Made by a program: the position numbers and the translations under genes | Part shown: piece after piece, positions 37,959 through 47,277 of the stretch | Position numbering within the stretch: the first letter of the stretch is position 1 | Layout of the letters: every line of letters begins with the position of its first letter | Notes under the pieces: generated by a model | What the model saw: only the letters and a program-made list of their open reading frames with translations | Told to the model about the DNA's origin: nothing | Databases searched by the model: none | DNA from: Pirellulales bacterium | Lineage (GTDB): Bacteria > Planctomycetota > Planctomycetia > Pirellulales > UBA1268 | Length of the DNA stretch: 64,000 bases | Direction of reading: 5' to 3' | NCBI GenBank assembly: GCA_018401745.1 | Contig: JAGYJY010000005.1 | Coordinates: forward strand, 62,001 to 126,000

Positions 37959-38074
37959 GAACGCTCGGCGAATCGGCTTGGGCTCACCCCGAGCGGCCCC
38001 GAACGCTCGGCGAATCGGCCTGGGCTCACCCCGAGCGGCCCCGAACGCTCGGCGAATCGGCTTGGGCTCACCCC
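37959..38074. repeat. 42-bp tandem repeat, 2.8 copies, reaching into pckA
   Basis: Unit starts 'gaacgctcggcgaatcggc' and continues 'ttgggctcacccc' then 'gagcggcccc'. Copies: 37959-38000, 38001-38042 (one t-to-c change) and a partial third 38043-38074. Each junction forms a small hairpin, 'gagcg' with 'cgctc' (for example 37991-37995 and 38004-38008). The third copy contains the pckA stop codon (38068-38070). There are no spacers, so it is not a CRISPR array. Confidence 0.85.
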
Positions 38075-39660
38075 ACCGGCCCAGCAGCCACCACATCAGG
38101 CCCGGCGGCTTCGGCATAGGACGCGAAGTTCTCGCGAAAGCGGCCAGCGAGCCGGCGGGCTTCGGCTTCCCAGGCGGCCTCCTGCGACCAGGCCTTTGCT
38201 GGCACGAGCAGTTCTGGGGCGACCCCGGGCACAGCCGTGACCGCGTCGAGACCGAAGACGGGATCGCGGTGCACGGCGGCATTGGCGAGCTGGCCCGCGT
38301 GAATCGCGTCAATGATCCGACGGGTGACGGCAAGGTCGATCCGGCGGCCGGAGCCGTAGCCACCGCTTGTCCAGCCGGTGTTGACGAGCCAGGCAGCGGC
38401 CTGATGACGCTCGAGCTTCTCGGCGAGGAGCCGGGCGTAGACGGTTGGGTGGCGGACGAGGAAGGCTGCGCTGAAGCAGGCGGAGAAGGCGAGCTGGGGC
38501 TCCACGATTCCCATTTCGGTGCCAGCCACGCGGGCGGTGTAGCCGGAGAGAAAGTGATACATGGCCTGCTCGCGGGAGAGGCGACTGACCGGCGGGAGCA
38601 CTCCAGAGGCATCGCAGGTGAGGAAGATCACGTTCGAGGGATGCCCGGCAACACACGGCACCTGGGCGTTGGCGATGTGTTCGATTGGATAGGCCGCGCG
38701 GGTGTTTTCCGTGATCGTGCTCGACTCGTAGTCGACCACACGAGTGGCTTCGTCAAAAACGACGTTTTCCAGCACGGTGCCAAAGCGAATGGCGTCGTAG
38801 ATCTCTGGCTCGCGCTCGCGGGTGAGGTGGATGCACTTGGCGTAGCAGCCGCCCTCGATGTTGAAGATGCCGTGGTCGCTCCAGCCGTGTTCGTCGTCAC
38901 CGATCAGCCGACGGGCTGGGTCGGCTGAAAGGGTCGTCTTTCCGGTGCCGGAGAGGCCGAAGAAGAGCGCGACGTCGGAGACCGCCGGGTTGGTGCCGAC
39001 ATTCGCCGAGCAGTGCATCGAGAGCACGCCGCGGGCAGGCAGCAGCCAGTGCATGACAGTGAACACACCCTTCTTCATCTCACCGGCATACTCGGTTCCG
39101 AGGATCACCCCTTCCCGCCTTTCCAGCGAGAGGTCGATGCTCGTGCGGCCGGTCATCTGATGGGTGAGGAGATTGGCCGGAAACTGACCGGCGTTGAAGA
39201 GCACGTAGTCGGGGGCACCAAACCGCTCAAGCTCATCGAGCGTGGGACGGATCAGCATGTTCTGCATGAAGAGGGCGTGGTACGCCCGAGCGCAGATCAC
39301 CCGCACCTTGATGCGGCAGGAGGGATCCCAGCCGGCGTAGCCATCGACCACGTAGACCTGATCGCGGGTGTTGAGGTAGTCGATCGCCCGCTGCCGGTTG
39401 AGCAGGAAGGTGTGCTCCTCAATCGGATGGTTGACCGGGCCCCACCAGACGTCCCGCTCGCTCTCCACATGCCGCACGACATGCTTGTCTTTGGGACTGC
39501 GGCCGGTCTTCGCACCGGAACGAATCGCCACAGCGCCGCTGGCCACAATCGCCGCATGTTCTCGGCTGACCGCATCTTCGTAGAGCCGGCCGGGGGGGGC
39601 GTTGCGAACGACGACGGGCACATGGATCTCATGCGGGGAGAGATCGACGTGAACGGACAT
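38068..39660 (-). CDS. pckA: phosphoenolpyruvate carboxykinase (ATP)
   Basis: ATP-dependent PEPCK, converting oxaloacetate to PEP in gluconeogenesis. About 530 residues. 'SGAKTGRSPKDK' (substrate Arg), the kinase-1a P-loop 'FFGLSGTGKTTLSADP' and the metal-site block 'DDEHGWSDHGIFNIEGGCY' are intact, as is the adenine-site region near 'STITENTRAAYPIEHI'. The ATG at 39660 ('MSVHVDL') has 'caggga' upstream and is preferred to 39693. The stop codon falls in the third unit of the 42-bp tandem repeat. Confidence 0.95.
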   Translation of the reverse strand: MSVHVDLSPHEIHVPVVVRNAPPGRLYEDAVSREHAAIVASGAVAIRSGAKTGRSPKDKHVVRHVESERDVWWGPVNHPIEEHTFLLNRQRAIDYLNTRDQVYVVDGYAGWDPSCRIKVRVICARAYHALFMQNMLIRPTLDELERFGAPDYVLFNAGQFPANLLTHQMTGRTSIDLSLERREGVILGTEYAGEMKKGVFTVMHWLLPARGVLSMHCSANVGTNPAVSDVALFFGLSGTGKTTLSADPARRLIGDDEHGWSDHGIFNIEGGCYAKCIHLTREREPEIYDAIRFGTVLENVVFDEATRVVDYESSTITENTRAAYPIEHIANAQVPCVAGHPSNVIFLTCDASGVLPPVSRLSREQAMYHFLSGYTARVAGTEMGIVEPQLAFSACFSAAFLVRHPTVYARLLAEKLERHQAAAWLVNTGWTSGGYGSGRRIDLAVTRRIIDAIHAGQLANAAVHRDPVFGLDAVTAVPGVAPELLVPAKAWSQEAAWEAEARRLAGRFRENFASYAEAAGPDVVAAGPVG

Positions 39661-39786
39661 GATGGTGTTTCCCTGCAGTGTCTTCAGAGCCAACTCATGA
39701 GAGGCTTTGTGAGACTGCCACAGCAGTTCTCAGCAAGCCTGCTTCCAGAAACGCATGTCCGCCTTGCGACGTATCATGCCAGGGAG

Positions 39787-39930
39787 CTAAGCCAGCGTCA
39801 TCCAAAACAGGAATAGCAGCCACGCGGCCTCAAAAAAGGCTGCGATGCCAAAGAGCCATGCTGGCCACGGTCGCCGATGCACCACGGGCTCTGGCTGCCC
39901 CGGTTCTGGCTGTCGCGCGACGGTGTTCAT
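39787..39930 (-). CDS. 47-residue single-helix membrane protein
   Basis: ATG at 39928-39930 and TAG at 39787-39789 give 47 residues: a Pro/Arg-rich start ('MNTVARQPEPGQPEPVVHRR') and one hydrophobic helix ('AWLFGIAAFFEAAWLLFLFW'). An AGG lies about 9 nt before the start. It begins 25 bp after the Minf_1886 stop on the same strand, so the two probably share a transcript. No family is recognised. Support is the position in the operon, the ribosome site and the clean helix; comparison with related genomes would decide it. Confidence 0.55.
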   Translation of the reverse strand: MNTVARQPEPGQPEPVVHRRPWPAWLFGIAAFFEAAWLLFLFWMTLA

Positions 39931-39955
39931 GGATGGACCTGCTCAGGTCGACCCG

Positions 39956-40414
39956 TCAGGCCGATTCAGCAACAACAAAACTGAATCGATCACGAAACAC
40001 ATCCTCAAAGTCAAAGACGTCGTGAAAGTCTTCCCGACGGTCCTTCCGCGTTTTCCGCATCTGACCGATATCGATCATATTGAAGACAATCTCTCCAATG
40101 TCTTTGGTGCTGGCAACGCCCCAGTTGCCGAGCACAGTCTGGGCCAGGTAGCCGTATTGATCGAGGGCATATCGACGGGCCGCCTCGCAGAGCTGCTGGC
40201 CTGTGAGGTGCTGCTCCGCCCGTTTTCGCCGCCTGCTCCGCTTGCCTGGCTCGGCAGTCTCTTCCCGCTCCGCATCGCCCGGCTCCTCAGCCATACCGAG
40301 CGTTTCCTGGGCATAGGTTAGCGCCTCGAGGACAAAGAGATACGCATCGACGGCATACCGCTTGTCTCGCTGCACGAGCAGCAACAGCGGGTGTGTCGGA
40401 TCAGCCAGTGGCAT
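39956..40414 (-). CDS. Minf_1886 family protein
   Basis: Conserved hypothetical protein of about 152 residues, found in planctomycetes, verrucomicrobia and relatives. Signature stretches: 'YAVDAYLFVLEALTYAQETL', 'HLTGQQLCEAARRYALDQYG' and 'GNWGVASTKDIGEIVFNMI', ending with the acidic 'DVFDFEDVF'. An Arg/Lys/Glu-rich insert ('PGKRSRRRKRAEQ') lies in the middle. Function unknown. The ATG at 40414 has a GAGG ribosome site about 7 nt upstream; longer in-frame starts would run through the promoter-like sequence. Confidence 0.85.
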   Translation of the reverse strand: MPLADPTHPLLLLVQRDKRYAVDAYLFVLEALTYAQETLGMAEEPGDAEREETAEPGKRSRRRKRAEQHLTGQQLCEAARRYALDQYGYLAQTVLGNWGVASTKDIGEIVFNMIDIGQMRKTRKDRREDFHDVFDFEDVFRDRFSFVVAESA

Positions 40415-40442
40415 GGGCAACCTCGCAGCAGAAGAACTCGCG

Positions 40443-40471
40443 AGTATACCCATACCGACTCCGCCCACAAA
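40443..40471 (-). promoter_or_regulatory. possible sigma-70-type promoter for the Minf_1886 gene
   Basis: On the minus strand, TATACT (40443-40448) matches the -10 consensus at five of six positions and lies 17 nt from TTTGTG (40466-40471), a weak -35. Transcription would start near 40436, about 22 nt before the ATG at 40414. The -10 is convincing, the -35 is not. Confidence 0.35.
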
Positions 40472-40529
40472 CGAAGGAGATACCAACACGCCATGGCCTC
40501 GCCAACGGCCTGGTCGACCCTGCGGATCG

Positions 40530-41423
40530 TCACTGTGGTGGCGATTGCAGCGGGCCGGCGGCTGGCAGGTCTTCCTTGACAAAGGTGTAGCCCAGCGGCG
40601 TGATCGGCCGCGAAAAGTCGCGAATCAGATCGAGTCCTTTGTCGATCAGGCTCGTCTTTGGATCAAACTGATAGACATCGCGGTCTTGGCCGCCCGGCTT
40701 GTAGAGCTGCATCGCGAAGGGCATCAGGTCGCGAGCCTGAAGAATCAGCTCCACGCGTGAGAAGTTGGCCGCGTCTGCCTGCCAGCGGGGGATCGCCTCA
40801 AGCCAGACCTGATCGTTGACCCCCTGGGGTGTGATGATCCGCATCGCATACCGCTGCTTGAGCGTTTCCGCCTTAGCGCCAAACACGAAGGGCAGCGGCC
40901 CGTCGCTGATCGCCTTGCCCTGCATTTCAGGGGGCAAGACTGTCTCCTTCAACTGCCGCTCTGCATGCCGAAACTCATAGATACTCGTGCCGTTGCAGAC
41001 CCAGTGCTCGCCGGAGTCGCCGGGGATCGTCTCGTAGCGGCGGCTTTCAGGATTCCACTGCCTCGACTCACGCACGCGGTAGAGGCCCTTGTCGGGAGCG
41101 GCATACTTCAGTTCGCCGCTGCTCTCGGAGAAGGCCAGTCGGTCGCCGTTTTCACCCGCCGGGCTCCAGGCGTTGTATTCCCACTTGTAGAAGCGACACG
41201 ACCATGTCTGCACAGCGGAACTCCGCTGCTCCCACGCCGCGAGCAGCCGATCGAGGGCCGCGGCTTCTGCCGGGGTGAGTGGGGGCCGGCCCGCGGCCTG
41301 CGGCGGTACAACGGCCACCCGAGGGCCATCCGCCGCCTCCTGGGCATGCAGCGGCAACGCCACCAGGCTTATCGCCATGGCGATCACACACACGGGCAAG
41401 GTCTGTCGAATCGCTCCTGGCAT
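40530..41423 (-). CDS. TIGR03009 family exported protein
   Basis: Planctomycete-specific TIGR03009-type protein, about 297 residues. A signal peptide ('LPVCVIAMAISLVALPLHAQ') is followed by 'LDRLLAAWEQRSSAVQTWSC' and 'YRVRESRQW', a pattern of outer-membrane lipoprotein-sorting-like (LolA/RsbN fold) proteins. 'PLPFVFGAKAETLKQRY' is the most conserved stretch. The ATG at 41423 with 'ggagag' 4 nt upstream decides the start. Function is not established; a periplasmic carrier role would be inference. Confidence 0.8.
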   Translation of the reverse strand: MPGAIRQTLPVCVIAMAISLVALPLHAQEAADGPRVAVVPPQAAGRPPLTPAEAAALDRLLAAWEQRSSAVQTWSCRFYKWEYNAWSPAGENGDRLAFSESSGELKYAAPDKGLYRVRESRQWNPESRRYETIPGDSGEHWVCNGTSIYEFRHAERQLKETVLPPEMQGKAISDGPLPFVFGAKAETLKQRYAMRIITPQGVNDQVWLEAIPRWQADAANFSRVELILQARDLMPFAMQLYKPGGQDRDVYQFDPKTSLIDKGLDLIRDFSRPITPLGYTFVKEDLPAAGPLQSPPQ

Positions 41424-41452
41424 CGTTCTCTCCGCCGCGGTCACAAGGCTGC

Positions 41453-41474
41453 CGATCAGTGGGCGATCAGTGGG
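41453..41474. repeat. 11-bp direct repeat, two copies
   Basis: 'cgatcagtggg' occurs at 41453-41463 and again at 41464-41474, upstream of the TIGR03009 start. It may be a simple duplication; no regulator can be named. Confidence 0.5.
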
Positions 41475-41618
41475 CATAGACGGCCACTCCCGCGGCCCTG
41501 CCAGACGCGCGGGGCGAGGACTGTAGCAGCGGCTCAGACCGCCTGCGAGGCCGTTTTTCGGCAAAATCCCCACAGCCGGAGCGCCGTTGAGGGCGACGGC
41601 ACCGAGAGCCCCTTGGGC

Positions 41619-43622
41619 TCAAAGCCCCGCCACAGCCCGCAGTTCGGCAAGTTCACGATCAAATCCACCGGACAGGATCGGAAAACGGCACCAGGTTTTG
41701 GGATCGAGGTTCTCATCGTCGAGATGGAAGCAGGGGGCATACCGCTCCCGCTTCCACTGATTGCGGCACCAGAGCCGGAAGAACCGCTCGGTCCAGGCAG
41801 CCAGCTGACGGGGCGGCTGCTCCGGAAGTTCCCCACACAGCCGCTCCCAGACCTCCAGCGGCATCTGCTTGTCGCGGATGGAAAACCGCTCGATCAGATC
41901 CAGCATGGCGTAGGGCATCAGGTCGGCCTCGTCGGTCTGGCTGGCCTCGGGTGGCCGCAGTTCGGCCGTCGGCTGCTGGGCGTTGATCGCCTCAAGTGCC
42001 GGCAGCGGCCCCACTCCCTGCGGGCCGTAGTGCTCCATCCAGCCAAGCCACGACCGCAGAAATGCCTTGTCGATTCCAGCGATCGGGGCCAGCCCGCCGG
42101 AGGTGTCGCCATCCATCGTGGCGTAGCCGACGGCCGCCTCGGAGCGATTGCTCGTGGAGAGGAGCAGGGCTCCGCTGACGTTGGCGAGCATCCACACGCC
42201 AGGCGAACGAACCCGGGCCTGAATATTCTGCAGTGCCAGATCGTCCGTCTGCCACGACAGCGATCGCCCCAGGGCAGACTCCACCAGGTGCGTGTAGCGT
42301 CCGACGATGGCCTCGACGTCAAACTCGTGGTAGGTCGCCCCGAGCCCACGGGCGAGCCCCTCCGCAGCCGCCCGCGTGACCGAGCCAGAGTTGGCTGTCG
42401 CCTGGTAGACACAGCTCAGCGTCGCATTGACGAGCTGCTCAACCTGCGGCTCCCTCTCCCCGTCGGCTCCTTTTTCCTCGCACCCAAGCCGGCAAGCCGC
42501 GGCGGAACCACCGAGTTCGGCTGATGCGAAACGCACCGCCAAGGCCGCCAGGCAGGCAACCGCCGACGAGTCAGCCCCGCCGCTCGCTGAAACCACGAAC
42601 CCACGCGAGCGGCTCTTTCGCAGGTAGTCGAACAGGCCGAGTGCCACAGCCCGGGCAAACTCCTCCTCCTTGACGTGCGGCCCTGTCTCCCACGCATCGC
42701 GGAGCATCCGCGGCGGCGACAGCTGGCTCGCAGCTGGCAGCGAAAACGGCACGACCACCGGGGCTTCAACGTCGGCTGAGGCTCCCACAGAGAGCCTTGC
42801 CTGAGAGAGCCGTGCGACGTCGAGATCGACCACCGCATCGGTCAGCACACGGTCGGCAAAGCTGAACCGCCGCCCCTCCGCCAGCATCTGCCCCACGGAG
42901 GCAAGCAGCACGCTGCCGTCGTAGATCGCTCGCCCTGCCTCGTTGCCGAGCATGTTGGCGTAGACATACGTCACGCCAAAGGCCCGCGAGCCTTCCAGCA
43001 CAAGCCGGCGGCGGACCTCTTCTTTGGCGAAGGCGAAGTGGCTCGCCGATGGGTTGAGAATCAGGTCGACTCCGCGGGCGGCGAGATCACTGCCGGGCCG
43101 CGAGGCCGCCCAGGCGTCTTCACAGATCTCAAAGCCGATCCTCACTCCTCCGACATCAAACCGCAGGTCACCAAACGGCACCCGCTGCGGGCCTTCTCCC
43201 AGATCAACCTCCACCATCCCGCGACGGCCCCGTGGCCACGGCCGAAACCAACGAGGCTCGTAGTGGATGCCGTCGCCGGCGAGGTACTGCTTGGCCACGA
43301 AGCCGGCCACCTTGCCGTCCGCCACCAGGCAAACGCTGTCGTAGAGGCTGCTTTCAAAACGGACGGGCAGCCCCAGGGCGGCCACGATACCCCTCGTCTC
43401 TGGCAGGATCTCCGCCAGCACACGCACCGCCATGCGATGAAGCCCGGGCGACTGAAAGGCGTCTTCACAGCCATAGCCGCTGATCGCCAGTTCCGGCAGG
43501 CAGAGCACCGCCACGCCTCGCTCGCGAGCCTCCCGCAACGCCGCCACGATGCGATCGCGGTTGCCATTCCAGTCGAGCGGCGTCTGGTTGAGGGCGGTAC
43601 CGCCCACGCGGATCAGCTGCAT
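41619..43622 (-). CDS. nadE: glutamine-dependent NAD+ synthetase
   Basis: Two-domain enzyme of about 667 residues making NAD from deamido-NAD. The N-terminal nitrilase-type glutaminase has the Glu-Lys-Cys triad: 'LCLPELAISGYGCED', 'VAKQYLAGDG' and 'IGFEICEDAWA'. The C-terminal synthetase has the PP-loop 'VVSASGGADSSAVAC' and 'QNIQARVRSPGVWMLAN', then 'DTSGGLAPIAGIDK'. The ATG at 43622 ('MQLIRVGGTALN') has 'agga' 9-10 nt upstream. It follows speA after 58 bp on the same strand. A small hairpin ('gagccc' with 'gggctc', 41608-41622) spans its stop codon. Confidence 0.94.
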   Translation of the reverse strand: MQLIRVGGTALNQTPLDWNGNRDRIVAALREARERGVAVLCLPELAISGYGCEDAFQSPGLHRMAVRVLAEILPETRGIVAALGLPVRFESSLYDSVCLVADGKVAGFVAKQYLAGDGIHYEPRWFRPWPRGRRGMVEVDLGEGPQRVPFGDLRFDVGGVRIGFEICEDAWAASRPGSDLAARGVDLILNPSASHFAFAKEEVRRRLVLEGSRAFGVTYVYANMLGNEAGRAIYDGSVLLASVGQMLAEGRRFSFADRVLTDAVVDLDVARLSQARLSVGASADVEAPVVVPFSLPAASQLSPPRMLRDAWETGPHVKEEEFARAVALGLFDYLRKSRSRGFVVSASGGADSSAVACLAALAVRFASAELGGSAAACRLGCEEKGADGEREPQVEQLVNATLSCVYQATANSGSVTRAAAEGLARGLGATYHEFDVEAIVGRYTHLVESALGRSLSWQTDDLALQNIQARVRSPGVWMLANVSGALLLSTSNRSEAAVGYATMDGDTSGGLAPIAGIDKAFLRSWLGWMEHYGPQGVGPLPALEAINAQQPTAELRPPEASQTDEADLMPYAMLDLIERFSIRDKQMPLEVWERLCGELPEQPPRQLAAWTERFFRLWCRNQWKRERYAPCFHLDDENLDPKTWCRFPILSGGFDRELAELRAVAGL

Positions 43623-43680
43623 AGCACGCGTCCTGGCAGTGCTACCACAGGCCACAGCGACTCCACGGCAGCTGCGGGGA

Positions 43681-45603
43681 TCATCGCTCCGGCGACTCCT
43701 CAAGATAGGTGTAGCCGCCAAGCCCTTCCTCATAGAACTTCAAAAAGCGGCCGGCCTGGCCGTCGCCGATGCGGCCTTCCCGCACAGCTCGCTCGATCGA
43801 CTGCCGCAGCCGTTGCACCAGCTGGTTCGCGTCAAACTCGACGTAGTTGAGGACCTCGCGAACGGTGTCGCCCTTGATCACCGCATCGAGCACAACGTCG
43901 CCTTTGTCGTCCAGGCTGACATGCACCGCGTTGGTATCGCCAAAGAGGTTGTGGAGATCGCCGAGAATCTCTTGATAAGCCCCGAGCAGAAAGACACCGA
44001 GAAAGTAGGGGCTGGCATCGAGTGGATGCACAGGCAGCGTTCGCTTGACGTCTCGGCGGTCGATGAACTGATCGATCTTTCCGTCCGAGTCGCAGGTCAC
44101 GTCGCCGAGGACCGCCTGCCGCGTGGGCCGCTCGTTGAGCCGGTGAATCGGCATCACGGGGAAGAGCTGCTTGATCGCCCAGCTGTCGGGCATCGACTGG
44201 AAGAGGCTGAAGTTGCAGAAGTAGGTGTCGGAGAGTGTGGAGGCAAGACCCTCAAGCTCTTCCGGCACAAACTCCAGCTGCTTGGAGAGCTTCACGATCT
44301 TGCGGCAGATTGCGAAGTAGAGCCCTTCGACTGCTGCCCGCTGGTCGAGCGGCAGGTAGCCCGATGAGAAGAGGCCGATGGCCGTGTCGAGCGCCTGCTG
44401 GGCGTCGTGAAAGCTCTCGAGGAGGTTGCGGACGTTGATGTTTTGGTAGGTCTCGGTGAGGTCGTGCAACGGCTGCACCGCTTCAGCAGGCGGCTCCATC
44501 ACCTCCGGATGCCGCCCCTGCTCCGACACGCCCAGCACGCTGAAGACGAGCACGCTGTGGTAGGCAACGATGGCCCTACCGCTCTCCGAGATGATCGTGG
44601 GGTGCGGCACTCCGGCATCGTCGCAGGCATTCTTCACCTGATAGACAACGTCGTTGGCATACTCCTGCAGGCTGTAGTTGACACTCGACTCAAAGTTGGT
44701 CTGCGAGCCGTCGTAATCGACGCCAAGCCCACCGCCCACGTCGAGGTATTTCAGTCCGGCACCACGGCGGGCCAGTTCGGTGTAGACCCGTGCCGCCTCG
44801 TTGAGGGCTGCTTTGATGTGACGGATGTTTGTGATCTGGCTGCCCTGATGGAAATGCAGCAGCTGCAGACAGTCTTCCATGCCGCGTTCGCGGAGCAGAT
44901 CGAGGCCCGCGAGCAGTTCGCTGGCGGTCAGGCCAAACTTACTGCGAAAACCACCCGACCCTTGCCAGCGCCCCGCCCCACGCGTGGCCAGTTTGGTCCG
45001 CATGCCGATCCTTGGCCGCACACCAAGCTTCTCCGCCTGATCCAGGATCAGCTGCAGCTCGCTAAACCGCTCCACGACGGGGATGATGTGACGGCCGATC
45101 TTGTGGGCCAGCATCACCGTTTCAATAAACTCGGAATCCTTGAAGCCGTTACAGATAATCGGGGTATCGTTGCCTGCGAGGGCGACAACGGCCAGCAGTT
45201 CCGGCTTGCTGCCTGCCTCAAGGCCGAAGTGGTAGGGCCGTCCAAACTCAAGGACTTCCTCGACGACCTGCCGCTGCTGGTTGACCTTGATCGGATACAC
45301 ACAGCAGTAGTCGCCCTGATACTCGCTCTCCTGGATCGCTCCCCCGAATGCGCTGTGCAGCTGCCCCAGCCGGTCCTGCAGGATCCCGCCAAACCGCAGC
45401 AGGATCGGAAGGTCGATCCCCCGCATTTCCAGCCGGTCGACGAGTTGCTTCAGGTCGATCGAGCGGCTGACGCTTCGATCGGGATGCACGAGGAGATGGC
45501 CGTCGCTCCGAACCGAGAAGTAGCCATTGCCCCACCGCGCGATCTCGTAGAGATCTGCCGCATCGGCTGTGGTCCAACTTTTGACATCGAGATCGACGGC
45601 CAT
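43681..45603 (-). CDS. speA: biosynthetic arginine decarboxylase
   Basis: PLP enzyme, fold III, converting arginine to agmatine for polyamines. About 640 residues. 'YCCVYPIKVNQQRQVVEEVL' holds the PLP Lys, and 'LLHFHQGSQITNI', 'YLDVGGGLGVDYDG' and 'ISESGRAIVAYHS' line the cofactor site. 'LGDVTCDSDGKIDQF' carries the substrate Cys-Asp motif. The ATG at 45603 ('MAVDLDVKSW') has 'ggag' 8 nt upstream. Length and motifs match SpeA, not the shorter lysine or ornithine enzymes. Confidence 0.95.
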   Translation of the reverse strand: MAVDLDVKSWTTADAADLYEIARWGNGYFSVRSDGHLLVHPDRSVSRSIDLKQLVDRLEMRGIDLPILLRFGGILQDRLGQLHSAFGGAIQESEYQGDYCCVYPIKVNQQRQVVEEVLEFGRPYHFGLEAGSKPELLAVVALAGNDTPIICNGFKDSEFIETVMLAHKIGRHIIPVVERFSELQLILDQAEKLGVRPRIGMRTKLATRGAGRWQGSGGFRSKFGLTASELLAGLDLLRERGMEDCLQLLHFHQGSQITNIRHIKAALNEAARVYTELARRGAGLKYLDVGGGLGVDYDGSQTNFESSVNYSLQEYANDVVYQVKNACDDAGVPHPTIISESGRAIVAYHSVLVFSVLGVSEQGRHPEVMEPPAEAVQPLHDLTETYQNINVRNLLESFHDAQQALDTAIGLFSSGYLPLDQRAAVEGLYFAICRKIVKLSKQLEFVPEELEGLASTLSDTYFCNFSLFQSMPDSWAIKQLFPVMPIHRLNERPTRQAVLGDVTCDSDGKIDQFIDRRDVKRTLPVHPLDASPYFLGVFLLGAYQEILGDLHNLFGDTNAVHVSLDDKGDVVLDAVIKGDTVREVLNYVEFDANQLVQRLRQSIERAVREGRIGDGQAGRFLKFYEEGLGGYTYLEESPER

Positions 45604-45757
45604 GCAGCGGCTCCGAGGACGGGTAGCCGGCGGAGCCACCCCAGTTCCTTCAGTGTAGCCGCGACTGCAGGAGGAACCATACAACGCATCCGCACATGGC
45701 AAGCACCCGGGCTCCCCAATCCGATTTCCGGACGTTCACTGACGGCAGCCCGCAACG

Positions 45758-47240
45758 CTACACCCGGCCCCGGCTCCAGCCGGGCGAGAGGAAGAGCAGC
45801 GTGAGCACGATGCCACGCAGGAGTAGATCGACTGCCATGGCGTACCAGGCGCCCGTCACGCCCAGCCCCATGCCCTGAAGGCTGCCAAGCCCGCCGGGAA
45901 GCGGAATCGAGTCCCACGCGAGGAACAGGGCCAGCGGCAGCCGCACGAAGATCATCACCGACAGATTGACGATCATCGGGGCACGCGTCTGGCCAGCTCC
46001 GCGGAGGCCACCGGAAAAGACCATGAAGACAGCCAGGGGGGGCTGGGCAAAGGCCACGATCCTGACCAGACCCGCCGTGATTGCGGCGACCTCCTCTTGG
46101 CCGTCAGCCAGGAAGAACCGAGCCAGCCGATCCGCCTCAAGGCCGAGCACCACCGCCACCGAACTCATCAGCAGCGTGCAGATGATCGCCGCCAGTCGCA
46201 CGCTGCCACGGGCCCGTTGCTCATCCCCTGCCCCAAGAAACTGTCCGGCGAGCGTGGCCGCTGACACCTGAAAAGCGCTGCCTGGCAGGAAGGCGAGCGA
46301 CTCGATCGTGATCGCCAGCGAATGGGCCGCCGCATCGACATCCCCGAGCCGATTGACGATTGAGAGAAAACTCAGCTGACAGACCGCATGGGCAATCCCA
46401 TCCCAGCCGGCAGGCAGGCCGATGCGGGTGAGCCGTTTGGCAAGCGTCAGATCCGGCACCCAGTCGCTGGCGGTCAGCCGCAGCCGGCCACGACCGCGGA
46501 AGAGCACCATGCCGATCATCACCGCGCCACAGCCCGACCCGAGCGCCGTTCCCCAGGCAAGCCCCTCCCAGCCGAGTCGAGGCAGCCCACCCCAGCCAGT
46601 CGCCAGCGCCGCACTCGCCACCGCATTGACGATATTGACGACCGTCATGACCACCATCCCGGTAGTCATCTCGCCCGCCCCTCTCAGGGCCGCCAAACCA
46701 ACCTGCGTAAACATCAGCGCCGGCAGCGCTGGCAGTACGATGGCGAGATAATCAACCAGCCAGCTGCGACGAGGCTGCCGGCAGACCAAGCAGAGCCACA
46801 AACCAGCGGCCAGCCACCACGGCCGCGAGGAGCATGACCGCGACCGCACTGCCGCCGATCAGCAGCGACTGGGCCGTTGCCCGGGCGGCCAGTTTCAGGT
46901 CGCCTGCTCCCACCGCCCGAGCCACGATCGCCGTGACCGAGACTGCGGCCACAGCAAAAACCGCCGGCAGAAACGCCAGGCAGTAAGCCGTGAGGCCCAC
47001 GGCAGCGAGATACTCAGGACCCGGCAAGAGGTTGCCTGAGAGCCATTTGTCAGTCAGGCCCACCCCAAGCGCCAGGGTCTGCTCGACAAGCACCGGCACC
47101 GCAAGCACCAACAGCGGCCGCACGGTGCCGGGCAGGTGGTTCACGCCACCGTGCCTCTGCGGTTCGACGGAGAGATTCCCCGAACTCCCCTCGGTCGACG
47201 ACGACACAACTGAGGCCGGCGGGATGGTGCTCGATGACAT
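45758..47240 (-). CDS. MATE family efflux transporter (one frameshift)
   Basis: Multidrug and toxin extrusion exporter of about 494 codons, predicted 12 helices. The first part begins with 'LLVLAVPVLVEQTLALGVGL' and 'LTAYCLAFLPAVFAVAAVSV' and ends 'VALLGLPAASSQLAG'. The second part, in another frame, resumes with 'DYLAIVLPALPALMFTQVGL' and runs through 'DVDAAAHSLAITIESLAFLP' to the end. The frames meet at AA 46754-46755, where one base is extra; removing it gives 'QLAGDYLAIV'. The ATG at 47240 is chosen; a longer start at 47318 overlaps the upstream DUF1501 gene. Substrate unknown. Confidence 0.8.
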
Positions 47241-47277
47241 GCTGCCTGTCAAAGCGGCCTCCGCCGCGAGGCTAGAC

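Larger units (their letters stand above)
37228..38067. other. 840-bp repeat-rich, structured intergenic region
   Basis: No credible gene. Reading on the minus strand from pckA to the peroxidase, it holds: a 42-bp tandem repeat (37959-38074), two copies of a 158-163 bp unit (37686-37843 and 37482-37644) each with a 71-bp multi-hairpin element, a hairpin between the copies ('cctgcgaag' against 'ccttcgcagg', about 37653-37682), and a 12-bp stem at 37336-37389. A long open frame across it on the minus strand is only a translation of the repeats (Arg/Ser/Gly/Pro-rich). Confidence 0.7.

Noticed and set aside
37418..38071. 217-codon minus-strand open frame between pckA and the peroxidase gene
   Set aside because: It is a translation of the repeats and hairpins (repeating Ser-Pro-Arg-Phe-Ala-Glu-Arg and Arg-Pro blocks), has no ribosome site and overlaps the pckA end.
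37959..38074. Possible CRISPR array
   Set aside because: The 42-bp units are contiguous, with no unique spacers, and no cas genes are in the window.
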